NCBI GenBank assembly: GCA_014534235.1
Contig: JACVRW010000017.1
Coordinates: forward strand, 1 to 39,371
DNA: 39,371 nucleotides
Source: Thermoleophilaceae bacterium
GTDB taxonomy: Bacteria > Actinomycetota > Thermoleophilia > Solirubrobacterales > Thermoleophilaceae
Direction of reading: 5' to 3'
Positions 25,482 through 32,157 of this stretch are shown piece after piece (positions within the stretch are counted from its first letter, which is position 1; the number at the start of each line of letters is the position of its first letter). The notes under the pieces were generated by a model, which made no database searches, was not told the origin of the DNA, and worked only from the letters and a program-made list of their open reading frames with translations. A program made the position numbers and the translations under genes.

Positions 25482-26303
25482 ATGCTGCGCCACGTCCGAG
25501 CGCCGGACGGCGTCGCGCTCGCCTGCGAGGTCGCAGGCGACGGTCCGCCCCTCGTCATGGTCCACGGCGCCGGCTCGGCGCGTTGGTCGTTCGATCTGGT
25601 GCGGCCGCACCTCGAACCTCACTTCACCGTGTGGGCGCCCGACCGCCGGGGTCGTGGCGACTCGGAAGACGGGCAGAGCTACTCGATCGAGCAGGAGTTC
25701 GAGGATGTGGCCGCTGTGGTGAGGGCGGCCGGAAGCGACGACACGACGCTGTTCGGACACTCCTACGGTGGTCTCATGTGCGCCGGGGCGGCGATCCGCC
25801 TCGATCGCCTGCGGCGGCTCGTCCTCTACGAGCCCCCGATGGGCGGGGTGCTGGCGGACGAGGCCTGGATCCAGCGCTTCGAGGATCGCATCGCGGGACG
25901 CGAGCGCGCTGCGGGCGTGCGCGAGTTCCTGCACGACATCGGGGGCTACACTCACGAGGAGATCGACGCGATGGAGGGCACGCCGGCCTGGGAGGCACGC
26001 CTCGAGGCGGCGCCGACGGTGCCGCGCGAGCTAAGGTCGGAGCAGGGGCTCTCGCTGGACACGCTCGGCCTCCGCTCGCTCGGCGCGTTGCCGTGCGTGC
26101 TGCTCGTCGGCTCCGAGAGCCCGGACTGGGCGCGCCGCTCGACGGAGGCGTTCGCTGCGGCGATGCGCGGCGCCGAGGTGCGCACGCTTCGGGGTCACGG
26201 CCACGGCGCGGCGGTGAGCGGTCCGGAGCTGCTGGCCATGGAGCTCGAACGGCTGCTCCCGCACGTGATTGAATCGCGGCGTGACGGCGACGCTCCCGCC
26301 TGA
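25482..26303 (+). CDS. Alpha/beta hydrolase
   Basis: A 273-aa alpha/beta-hydrolase. The oxyanion strand is PPLVMVHGAGSARWSFDLV, the nucleophile elbow GHSYGG (S94, in TTLFGHSYGGLMCAGAA) and the likely catalytic His lies in LRGHGHGAAVSGPELL. The usual acid position after strand 6 or 7 (CVLLVGSESPDWARRS) has Asp one step away from the common site. WAPDRRGRGDSEDGQSYSIE is the classic strand-4 region. No signal peptide or membrane helix, so it is cytoplasmic. Substrate unknown; esterase or epoxide-hydrolase-like roles are both possible. ATG 25482 is preceded by TAGGGT. Its end overlaps the start of the flavoprotein gene, so they are probably cotranscribed. Confidence 0.85.
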   Translation: MLRHVRAPDGVALACEVAGDGPPLVMVHGAGSARWSFDLVRPHLEPHFTVWAPDRRGRGDSEDGQSYSIEQEFEDVAAVVRAAGSDDTTLFGHSYGGLMCAGAAIRLDRLRRLVLYEPPMGGVLADEAWIQRFEDRIAGRERAAGVREFLHDIGGYTHEEIDAMEGTPAWEARLEAAPTVPRELRSEQGLSLDTLGLRSLGALPCVLLVGSESPDWARRSTEAFAAAMRGAEVRTLRGHGHGAAVSGPELLAMELERLLPHVIESRRDGDAPA

Positions 26304-27246
26304 GGTTCAACGGGTCTTCGACAGATTCGTCACGACCGAGTTCACGACGATCGATCGCCGTGGTCAGCCGATCACGTGGCCGGTCACCCCCTACTACCGC
26401 CCGGGCGATCCGTGCATCGACGTGACCACCGGCCTCGGCTACCCGAAGAAGGCCAACGACGCGCGGGCGAACCCGAAGGTCGCCCTGCTCTTCTCGGACG
26501 CGACGGGGAGTGGCGTAGAGCACGCGCCGCAGGTGCTCGTCCAGGGAACGGCCGCCGTGGACGACCGCGACCTCGACGCCAACCGTGAGCGCTACATCCG
26601 CGAGTCCAGCGAGAAGCTGCCCGGGGTCAAGGACATGCTGCCGCCCGAGCCCGTCAGAGGCCTCTTCAACTGGTACTTCACGCGCATATACGTCCACGTG
26701 CGTCCCGAGCGGGTGTACGTCTGGGAGGACGGCGACACCACTCGGGAGCCGCGGCTCTTCGACACACACATGGAAGAGGTGCGCTCTGGGCACGACGAGG
26801 AGCCGCCGGCCGAGTACGCCGGGACGGAGGGCGGGGAGGCCGTGTGGGATGCGCGCATGGAGGAGCTGGGGCGGCGCTACCCGACCGCGGTGCTGTCGCT
26901 GGTGGCTCCGGACGGCTTCCCGTTCTCGCTGCGGGTGCCGATATCCGTCGACCGGGGCGCCCGGCGAATCCGCATCGGGCCCGGAGCGCTCGGCCTGCCC
27001 GTCCAGCCGGGACTGACGTGCGTGACCGCCCACGACCACCATCCCATGTTCTTGTGGCAGCGCAACTTCCAGGTTCGCGGCGACCTGATCGAGGAGGACG
27101 GCGGCTGGGCGGTGGTCCCGCACAACGTCATCGGCGGCTTCGAGTTGCCGCCGACGTCGACCTTCCAAAAGTACCGGCTGAACTTCGCCAAGATCCTGCG
27201 CTTCCGGCGGACGGCGAAGGCCGAGCTTCGCGCGCGCGGCAGGTAG
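26281..27246 (+). CDS. Pyridoxamine 5'-phosphate oxidase-like split-barrel protein, tandem
   Basis: A 321-aa protein with two consecutive FMN/F420-binding split-barrel segments. The first (about 5-100) includes RFVTTEFTTIDRRGQPITWP, YYRPGDPCIDVTTGLGYPKK and KVALLFSDATGSG. The second (about 190-320) includes AVLSLVAPDGFPFSLRVPIS, CVTAHDHHPMFLWQRNFQVR and a C-terminal FQKYRLNFAKILRFRR. Members of this superfamily are oxidoreductases or flavin-binding proteins; the real cofactor (FMN, F420 or haem) cannot be read off. GTG 26281 is preferred, and TTG 26269 is the alternative. Both lie inside the 3' end of the alpha/beta hydrolase gene, which suggests translational coupling. No downstream partner is visible before the 286-nt gap. 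Confidence 0.8.
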   Translation: MTATLPPEVQRVFDRFVTTEFTTIDRRGQPITWPVTPYYRPGDPCIDVTTGLGYPKKANDARANPKVALLFSDATGSGVEHAPQVLVQGTAAVDDRDLDANRERYIRESSEKLPGVKDMLPPEPVRGLFNWYFTRIYVHVRPERVYVWEDGDTTREPRLFDTHMEEVRSGHDEEPPAEYAGTEGGEAVWDARMEELGRRYPTAVLSLVAPDGFPFSLRVPISVDRGARRIRIGPGALGLPVQPGLTCVTAHDHHPMFLWQRNFQVRGDLIEEDGGWAVVPHNVIGGFELPPTSTFQKYRLNFAKILRFRRTAKAELRARGR

Positions 27247-27532
27247 CCGGCGGGGCGGAGCCGGCGCGGCGGATGGAATCCGGCCTCGCCGCCGGGCGGC
27301 CGCGCGTCATCCGCACGAAGAGCGAGACGCGGACTTTGCGCTCGAGGTGCGCGCCATTGGGCCGAAACCCGCAGGCGGCGCGGCGAGCCTGACAACCTCT
27401 GGGCTTCGCTCTTTGCGCTCCGTCCGCGTCTCTGGCGGCGAAGTAGATCAGCGCCACGAACGCCGGTCAAGAGGCCCTTTCCCTCCGACCCCGCTAGTTG
27501 CGAGAAAAGCCGGCTCGTGCCCTAAGGACCGT
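27247..27532. other. Intergenic region with nested repeats upstream of tetR
   Basis: This 286-bp gap shows no convincing gene. It contains an 11-bp perfect inverted repeat (GAGACGCGGAC 27324-27334 and GTCCGCGTCTC 27422-27432) and, just inside, a direct repeat TTTGCGCTC (27335-27343 and 27412-27420). This could be a looping operator for the TetR protein or the relic of a small inverted-repeat element. Confidence 0.45.
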
Positions 27533-28153
27533 ATGCTCCGGCCGATGGAGACCACCGATGCCAAGTCACGCAACGGGCGTACCGTGCGAGCGGAACGCAC
27601 CCGGCGCGCGCTCGTCGACGCGCTCCTCTCGCTCCTGGACGAGGGGATGCTCCGTCCGACGGCCGAACGCATCGCGGAGCGTGCCGGGGTCTCCGAGCGC
27701 TCGCTCTTCCAGCACTTTCCCGACCGTGAGCAGCTCTTTGAGGCCGTGGCGCGCGCCCAGTATGAGCGCGTCGTGCACACGCTCGAGCCGGTGGACGCCT
27801 CGCTTCCCCTGCCCAAGCGGATCGACGCGTTCGCAACGCAGCGCTCGCGACTCCACGAGCTCAGCAAGGGCGTGCTGCGGGCGGCGCTGCTGCTCGAGCC
27901 GGAGTCGGGCGCAGTCGCCGGCTGGCTCACGACGGCCCGCAAGGCCGGAGCGGCCGACGTCGAGCGCGTGTTCCGGGGCGAGCTCGAGGCGGCCCCCGAG
28001 GCGGAGCGGGCGGCGCTGCGCGCCGCGCTCGTCTCGGCGTCCGCCTGGACCGCCTGGCAGAGCTACCGGTTCCACCAGGGGCTCGGTTCGGCGCGCGCGC
28101 GTGCCGCGATGCGGACGACGCTCGCCGCCCTACTGGGCGAGCGCCGCCCTTAG
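27533..28153 (+). CDS. TetR-family transcriptional regulator
   Basis: A 206-aa one-component regulator. The N-terminal TetR DNA-binding domain (about residues 19-65) reads RTRRALVDALLSLLDEGMLR, TAERIAERAGVSERSLFQHF and PDREQLFEAVARAQYERVVH. The VSERSLFQHFPDREQLF stretch is the recognition helix region. The C-terminal two thirds form the ligand/dimer domain, with a WTAWQSYRFHQ segment. The ligand is unknown. ATG 27533 follows AAGGA by 4 nt; ATG 27545, starting METTDAKS, is also possible. The upstream gap carries the nested inverted and direct repeats described separately, which are candidates for its operator. The 3' end overlaps by 24 nt the end of the convergent HAD gene. Confidence 0.85.
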   Translation: MLRPMETTDAKSRNGRTVRAERTRRALVDALLSLLDEGMLRPTAERIAERAGVSERSLFQHFPDREQLFEAVARAQYERVVHTLEPVDASLPLPKRIDAFATQRSRLHELSKGVLRAALLLEPESGAVAGWLTTARKAGAADVERVFRGELEAAPEAERAALRAALVSASAWTAWQSYRFHQGLGSARARAAMRTTLAALLGERRP

Positions 28154-28750
28154 CTCGGCGACCGCCTGCTCCGGTCGCTCGAAGTGCACCGCGACCATGC
28201 CGAGCGCGCGAGCGGTCGCGCAGTTCGGCTCGAGGTCGTCGACGAACACGCACTGATCGCCCCGCACCCCGAGCCGCTCCATCGTCAGCTCGTAGATCGC
28301 CGGTTCGGGCTTCCGCATCCCGACGAAGGCGGAGTCGACGACCACCTCGAACAGCTCGTCGATCTCGGGCAGCTTCGAGCGCCAGAGCGGCTCCCACTCG
28401 CGCGCATTGTTCGTGAGCAGCGCGGTGCGGACGCCGCGTAAGCGCACCTCCCGAATGAAGTCGATCATCACCGCGTTGGGCTCGAGCCGCTCGAAGTAGA
28501 CCGTCCGCAGGCGCGTCAGGTCGAACCCCTCGTCGAGGTGCGGCTCGATGCGCGCGCGGAACTCGATCTCGCTGATCTCGCCGCGCTCCAGGGCGAAGAG
28601 CGGGTGGTCACCGTGCTGCTCGGTCGCGAGCGCCATCGCTCGGCCGAGTGCCTCGAGCGAGACGCCGAACTCCTCCTGGTAGGCCGGGAGGCCCTCGTAG
28701 AGCGGCGAGGTAAGCACGCCGCCGAAGTCGCTGATCAGGGCCCTTCTCAC
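28130..28750 (-). CDS. HAD-superfamily hydrolase
   Basis: A 206-aa haloacid-dehalogenase-like phosphatase, subfamily IA. Motif I is ISDFGGVLTSP with nucleophile D8 but Gly at the second usual Asp position (DFGG rather than DxD). Motif II is ALLTNNAREW, motif III the Lys in VGMRKPEPAIYE, and motif IV CVFVDDLEPNCATARALGM. Gly in motif I is seen in epoxide-hydrolase N-terminal-type and some phosphonatase-like members, so its activity may differ from plain phosphatases. The substrate is unknown. GTG 28750 overlaps the previous gene's TGA (GTGA), giving translational coupling. The gene is the last of the three-gene minus-strand set fxsA, unknown, HAD. Confidence 0.85.
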   Translation of the reverse strand: MRRALISDFGGVLTSPLYEGLPAYQEEFGVSLEALGRAMALATEQHGDHPLFALERGEISEIEFRARIEPHLDEGFDLTRLRTVYFERLEPNAVMIDFIREVRLRGVRTALLTNNAREWEPLWRSKLPEIDELFEVVVDSAFVGMRKPEPAIYELTMERLGVRGDQCVFVDDLEPNCATARALGMVAVHFERPEQAVAELRAALAQ

Positions 28751-29454
28751 GCCGCCGCGGGCGGCTCCGCCCGGACCATCACGTCGTATGCGCCGATGCC
28801 CTCCCGGCCGTCCAGCCGCCACCGGAACACGGCTGTGTGCACGCGCAGGCCCTCGAGGTCCAGCGACGACCCGGCCAGAACCGTCCCCGAGCCGCGATGG
28901 GGGAGTTCCTCGCCGGGGAGCCAGAGCTCGAGGCCGGCGCTCCGCTGGCGTCCCGCGCTGTCGTACACCGTCGAGATTCGGGTCTCCTTGACGCCTACGG
29001 CGCGACCCTCGCGAAGCAGCTGCGCGACGACGCTCTCCTGCCCATGGCCCGCGGCGTGCCGGGGCCGGCGCGACAGCGCGATGAAGGCGTTGCCCTCGTC
29101 GACGAGCGTGGAGATCGTCCGCAGGGCGTCGAGCTCCTCCCACCGGGGCGGCGAACGCGTCTCCGCGATCGTTCCGAGGCAGTCGATCGCGCGCCCGGCG
29201 GCGCGGCCGCTGACGCGGCACACCTGCGCCGTCAGCTCGGCGACGTCGACCGGCTCCGCCACCGGAGCGAACTCGAGCTCTAGCACGCCCGTCACATCCG
29301 CCCGCCAGCGTCCCGCGGTCTCCTCCATCGCCGGGCCGGCCGCGTGGGCGACCGCACGGCGGCCCTCGAACAGGATCGTCGCCCCCGACCGGGCGGTCCC
29401 GTAGATGTCGCGCGCCGGATCGAAGAACGAGAGCGCGAGCGGCCCGTCGCTCAC
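28747..29454 (-). CDS. Beta-rich hypothetical protein between fxsA and a HAD gene
   Basis: A 235-aa protein that I cannot name. It starts SDGPLALSFFDPARDIYGTA and continues with long beta-rich segments (ATILFEGRRAVAHAA and WRADVTGVLELEFAPVAEPV). There is an internal helix RWEELDALRTISTLVDEGNA and closing strands QRSAGLELWLPGEELPHRGS. The alternation suggests a lipocalin- or AttH-like barrel binding a hydrophobic ligand, but this is only an impression. No signal peptide or metal motif. Both ends overlap neighbours by 4 nt in GTGA, so it is translationally coupled to fxsA upstream and HAD downstream. That constant arrangement argues for a joint function with the FxsA membrane protein and the hydrolase. 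Confidence 0.75.
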   Translation of the reverse strand: MSDGPLALSFFDPARDIYGTARSGATILFEGRRAVAHAAGPAMEETAGRWRADVTGVLELEFAPVAEPVDVAELTAQVCRVSGRAAGRAIDCLGTIAETRSPPRWEELDALRTISTLVDEGNAFIALSRRPRHAAGHGQESVVAQLLREGRAVGVKETRISTVYDSAGRQRSAGLELWLPGEELPHRGSGTVLAGSSLDLEGLRVHTAVFRWRLDGREGIGAYDVMVRAEPPAAA

Positions 29455-29939
29455 TGCTGCAGCCGCCTGGGCGGGGACGGCTCCTCGTGGGCCGTCTCCG
29501 TCCAGGGGGACGGCTCGTCGCGAGCGGTGCCCTCTACGTCGTAGTACACGCGGCCCCGCGTGGTGGCGGTCACGGCGATTCGGCGCCCGAGCCGACGGAC
29601 GAGCGCGCGGCGGATCAGGGCGCGCGTGGGCGGCAGCAGCAGCAGGATGCCCACCACGTCCGTGATGAAGCCGGGCGTGATGAGGAATGCGCCGCCGAAG
29701 ATGACGAGCACCCCGTCGAGGACCTCGCGGTGGGGCATCTTCCCCTCCGCAAGCGCCGCGTTGAACCGCCGCCAGACACTCCGTCCCTGGGCCCGCAGAA
29801 GCACCGAGCCGAGCACTGAGTCGGCCGCCAGCAGCAGGATCGTCCACACCGCTCCAATCGCCTCGCCGACCTTGAGGATCACGTACAGCTCGGCGAGCGG
29901 GACGAGGATGAACAGCGCGAGCAACGCCAAGAGTGGCAT
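29451..29939 (-). CDS. fxsA: FxsA-family membrane protein
   Basis: A 162-aa inner-membrane protein of the FxsA (UPF0716) family. Membrane segments are MPLLALLALFILVPLAELYV, VWTILLLAADSVLGSVLL and a long one in FGGAFLITPGFITDVVGILL, with the conserved GGAFLITPGFITD loop and PPTRALIRRALVRRL. E. coli FxsA (SuzA) modulates exclusion of phage T7 by F plasmids; its molecular role is not known. The C-terminal 30 residues are acidic and Pro-rich. ATG 29939 is preceded by TAGGGT 7 nt upstream. The promoter region is shared back to back with the DUF59 gene in only 27 bp. First gene of the coupled three-gene operon. Confidence 0.85.
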   Translation of the reverse strand: MPLLALLALFILVPLAELYVILKVGEAIGAVWTILLLAADSVLGSVLLRAQGRSVWRRFNAALAEGKMPHREVLDGVLVIFGGAFLITPGFITDVVGILLLLPPTRALIRRALVRRLGRRIAVTATTRGRVYYDVEGTARDEPSPWTETAHEEPSPPRRLQQ

Positions 29940-29946
29940 GGCTCTG

Positions 29947-29959
29947 ACCCTACTATCCT
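29947..29959. promoter_or_regulatory. Overlapping divergent leaderless-type -10 elements (fxsA and DUF59)
   Basis: In the 27-bp gap, the minus strand has TAGGGT (29952 to 29947) 7 nt before ATG 29939. The plus strand has TATCCT (29954-29959) 7 nt before ATG 29967. A typical start site 7 nt after a -10 falls on or next to both start codons. Neither gene has a Shine-Dalgarno sequence there. No -35 match was found on either strand. Confidence 0.6.
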
Positions 29960-29966
29960 CGTTTCC

Positions 29967-30263
29967 ATGCCGACCGTCGAGGAAGTGCAAGAGGCCCTGA
30001 CCAACGTGATCGACCCGGAGCTGGGCCTCGACTTCGTGGAGCTGGGGCTCATATACGAGGTGGAGATCGAGGACGGAGAGGTGTTCGTGACCTACACGCT
30101 CACCTCGCCGGGCTGCCCGATCGGACCGCAGGTCTCGGAGCAAATCGAGGAGTTCGTGAGCGAGCTCGACGGCGTCTCCGGCGTGTATCCAAAGATGACC
30201 TTCTCGCCGCCGTGGACGCCGGACATGATGAGCGAGGAGGCGAAGTTCGCGCTCGGGTACTGA
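29967..30263 (+). CDS. DUF59/MIP18-type metal-sulphur cluster biogenesis protein
   Basis: A 98-aa single-domain DUF59 protein of the PaaD/MIP18 type, complete from MPTVEEVQEALTNVIDPELG to its end. The family motif is IDPELGLDFVELGLIYEVEI. The conserved Cys lies in TSPGCPIGPQVSEQIEE, and MTFSPPWTPDMMSEEAKF is the C-terminal loop. Such proteins (SufT in SUF clusters, PaaD in the phenylacetate pathway) help assemble or deliver iron-sulphur clusters. No suf genes are visible here, so this is a stand-alone copy. ATG 29967 is preceded by TATCCT with a 7-nt spacer and no Shine-Dalgarno, so translation may be leaderless. The lipoate-ligase-like gene follows on the same strand. Confidence 0.9.
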   Translation: MPTVEEVQEALTNVIDPELGLDFVELGLIYEVEIEDGEVFVTYTLTSPGCPIGPQVSEQIEEFVSELDGVSGVYPKMTFSPPWTPDMMSEEAKFALGY

Positions 30264-30303
30264 CGGGCCGTCCGCTCTCGGCGCTCCCATCCCGACGCTC
30301 CAC

Positions 30304-31047
30304 CTGATCGGCCGGGCCTTCCCGGATGATCCCGCCTTCGACGTCGCGGTCTCCCGGGCGCTCCTCGAGCGGGTGGCGGCCGGAGAGCTCCCGGCGTCGT
30401 TGCGGTTGGCGCGCCCGGGCGCGATGGTCGCGTTCGCGAAGCAGGACGCGGTGGCGCCGGGCTTCGCCGCGGCTGTGGGGGAGGCCCGCGCCGGTGGCTT
30501 CGAGGCGGTGCTTCGCCTTGCCGGCGGCCGGGCGGCCGTCTTCCACGAGTGGACGATCGCGCTGGCTCACGCCGTGCCGCACCCGGAGCCCCGGGCCGGC
30601 ATTCACGCCCGGTTCGAGCGGACCGCGAAACTGATCGCGCGGGCCCTCCGCGGCGTTGGCGTCGACGCGCACCTGGGCGAGGTCTCCGGCGAGTACTGCC
30701 CGGGCGGCTACAGCGTGAACGCTCGCCGAGCGGTGAAGCTCGCCGGCATCGGTCAGCGCATCATCGCCGGCGCCTCCCACATGGGCGGCGTGATCGTGGT
30801 GGGCGATGCGGCTCGCGTGCGCGACGTCCTCGTGCCGGTGTACGACGCGCTCGGGCTCGACTGGGACCCGGCCACGGTAGGGGCGGTCGACGACGAGCTC
30901 GGCGGGCCCGACGGATCCGCTTGGACCGCCGTGCGCGACGCGCTCCTCGCGGAGTACGGTCGGGAATACGACCTCGTGGAGAGCGACCTCGACCGGGCGA
31001 CTCTCTCGCTCGCCCGCCGGCTTGCGCCGGAGCACCGGCCAGGCTGA
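30304..31047 (+). CDS. Lipoate/biotin-protein ligase-like protein, start unclear
   Basis: An LplA-like cofactor transferase domain: AFDVAVSRALLERVAAGELP, then VLRLAGGRAAVFHEWTIALA, the Lys-containing AVKLAGIGQRIIAGASHMGG and a C-terminal helical part. Such enzymes attach lipoate or octanoate to lysines of E2 and GcvH proteins. The conserved N-terminus begins around LIGRAFPDDPAF, but no ATG, GTG or TTG is in frame before it. The first usual start, GTG 30373, removes the opening helix. I set CTG 30304 provisionally. Either a rare start codon is used, or a small upstream indel has cut off the true start. The stop is TGA 31045-31047. Lipoate ligases also occur in iron-sulphur-related operons, matching the preceding DUF59 gene only loosely. 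Confidence 0.65.
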   Translation: MIGRAFPDDPAFDVAVSRALLERVAAGELPASLRLARPGAMVAFAKQDAVAPGFAAAVGEARAGGFEAVLRLAGGRAAVFHEWTIALAHAVPHPEPRAGIHARFERTAKLIARALRGVGVDAHLGEVSGEYCPGGYSVNARRAVKLAGIGQRIIAGASHMGGVIVVGDAARVRDVLVPVYDALGLDWDPATVGAVDDELGGPDGSAWTAVRDALLAEYGREYDLVESDLDRATLSLARRLAPEHRPG

Positions 31048-31122
31048 GGACCGGCCGCGGGGCCGGCGGCCGCCCGGCTGAGTACGCGGGCCGGCCTACA
31101 CGTCGCTGAACCTGAGCCACGG

Positions 31123-31144
31123 GCGGACCGCCGCGGCGGTCCGC
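31123..31144. terminator. 22-bp perfect palindrome downstream of the ligase gene
   Basis: A perfect 22-bp palindrome starting GCGGACCGCC lies 76 nt after the lplA-like stop and 87 nt before the end of the convergent hydrolase. Folded, it gives about a 9-bp stem with a 4-nt loop, a plausible bidirectional terminator without a T-tract. It could instead be a dyad operator. Confidence 0.45.
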
Positions 31145-31230
31145 GACACCTCGACGTGCGCAACACCGATCGGGACCGCACCTTGGTACGAGACGTCACC
31201 GTCAGGACCTCGTTCATCCCGGGAGAGTGA

Positions 31231-32130
31231 CTACGCGGGCTGCGCCGCCGCCGCGCGCTCCGCGCCCGCGACGACGGCGTCGATGATCCTCGGCCAAACC
31301 TCCCTGGGTAGGTCGTGGCCCATGCCGGGGATCGCCACGAACTCGGCGTTCGGGATGGCGCGGGCGGTGGCCACGCCGCCGCGGAACGGGACGAGGGGAT
31401 CGTCGGTCCCGTGAATCACCACGGTGGGCACCGTCAGCCGCCGCAGCTGCGACGTGCGGTCGCCGGACGCCATGATCGCGGCGAGCTGGCGCCCGGTGCC
31501 CGCGGGATGGTGCCCGCGATCGTAAGTGGCCGCTGCGAGCTCCCGCAGGCGGTCCTCGTCGACCGGAAAGCCCGGCGACCCGACCATCCGGAAGACGCGG
31601 ACGAAGTACTCGATGTACTGCTGGCGGTCTCGCGGCGCGCGGCGGAAGAGCACGCCCCAGAGTCGCAGCTTCGGGCGGCCGACGCGGCGCTCGCCGGTGG
31701 TGGACATCACCGACGCCAGCGACAGCACGCGCTCCGGCCGCCGGATGGCCATCGTCTGCGCGATCATCCCGCCCATGGAGACGCCGACCACGTGCGCCCT
31801 CTCGATGCCGAGGTGGTCGAGCACGCCGAACGCGTCGCCCGCCATGTCGTCGAGCAGGTACGGCGCCTTGATCGGGAGCCCAGCCATTGCCCGGACGAGG
31901 TTGGGGACGGGCGCCTTGATCTTCGTCGAGCGCCCCGCGTCGCGGTTGTCGAAGCGGATCACGCGGAAGCCCCGCTTGGCCAGCTGCTCGCAAAACTCGA
32001 GATCCCAGTGGATGAGCTGCGAGCCCAGCCCCATCACGAGCACGAGCGGAGGATCGTCGGCGTCGCCGAGTGTCTGGTAGGCGATCTCGAGCTCGCCCAC
32101 CCGGGCGAACTGGTCGTTCATCTCGGCCAT
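31231..32130 (-). CDS. Alpha/beta hydrolase
   Basis: A 299-aa alpha/beta-hydrolase with clear catalytic marks: VLVMGLGSQLIHWDLEFCEQ (oxyanion region), the elbow GVSMGG with S118 (HVVGVSMGGMIAQTMAI), the acid in VVIHGTDDPLVPFRGGV and the His in AIPGMGHDLPREVWPR. It opens with a complete first strand MAEMNDQFARVGELEIAYQT. It lacks a signal peptide, so it is cytoplasmic. It resembles actinobacterial lipase/esterase or haloalkane-type hydrolases, but the substrate is unknown. ATG 32130 is preceded by TAGCGT with a 10-nt gap. It sits 27 nt downstream of the WS/DGAT gene on the same strand, so the two may act together on storage lipids. Confidence 0.85.
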   Translation of the reverse strand: MAEMNDQFARVGELEIAYQTLGDADDPPLVLVMGLGSQLIHWDLEFCEQLAKRGFRVIRFDNRDAGRSTKIKAPVPNLVRAMAGLPIKAPYLLDDMAGDAFGVLDHLGIERAHVVGVSMGGMIAQTMAIRRPERVLSLASVMSTTGERRVGRPKLRLWGVLFRRAPRDRQQYIEYFVRVFRMVGSPGFPVDEDRLRELAAATYDRGHHPAGTGRQLAAIMASGDRTSQLRRLTVPTVVIHGTDDPLVPFRGGVATARAIPNAEFVAIPGMGHDLPREVWPRIIDAVVAGAERAAAAQPA

Positions 32131-32157
32131 CAGACCGCGAACGCTAGAGGCTTCGAA

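Noticed and set aside
31048-31230. Sixty codons that stay open in frame after the lipoate-ligase-like stop, ending RTLVRDVTVRTSFIPGE.
   Set aside because: The end looks somewhat protein-like, but there is no start codon or recognisable domain, and a palindrome interrupts it. Chance openness is likely; a relic is possible.
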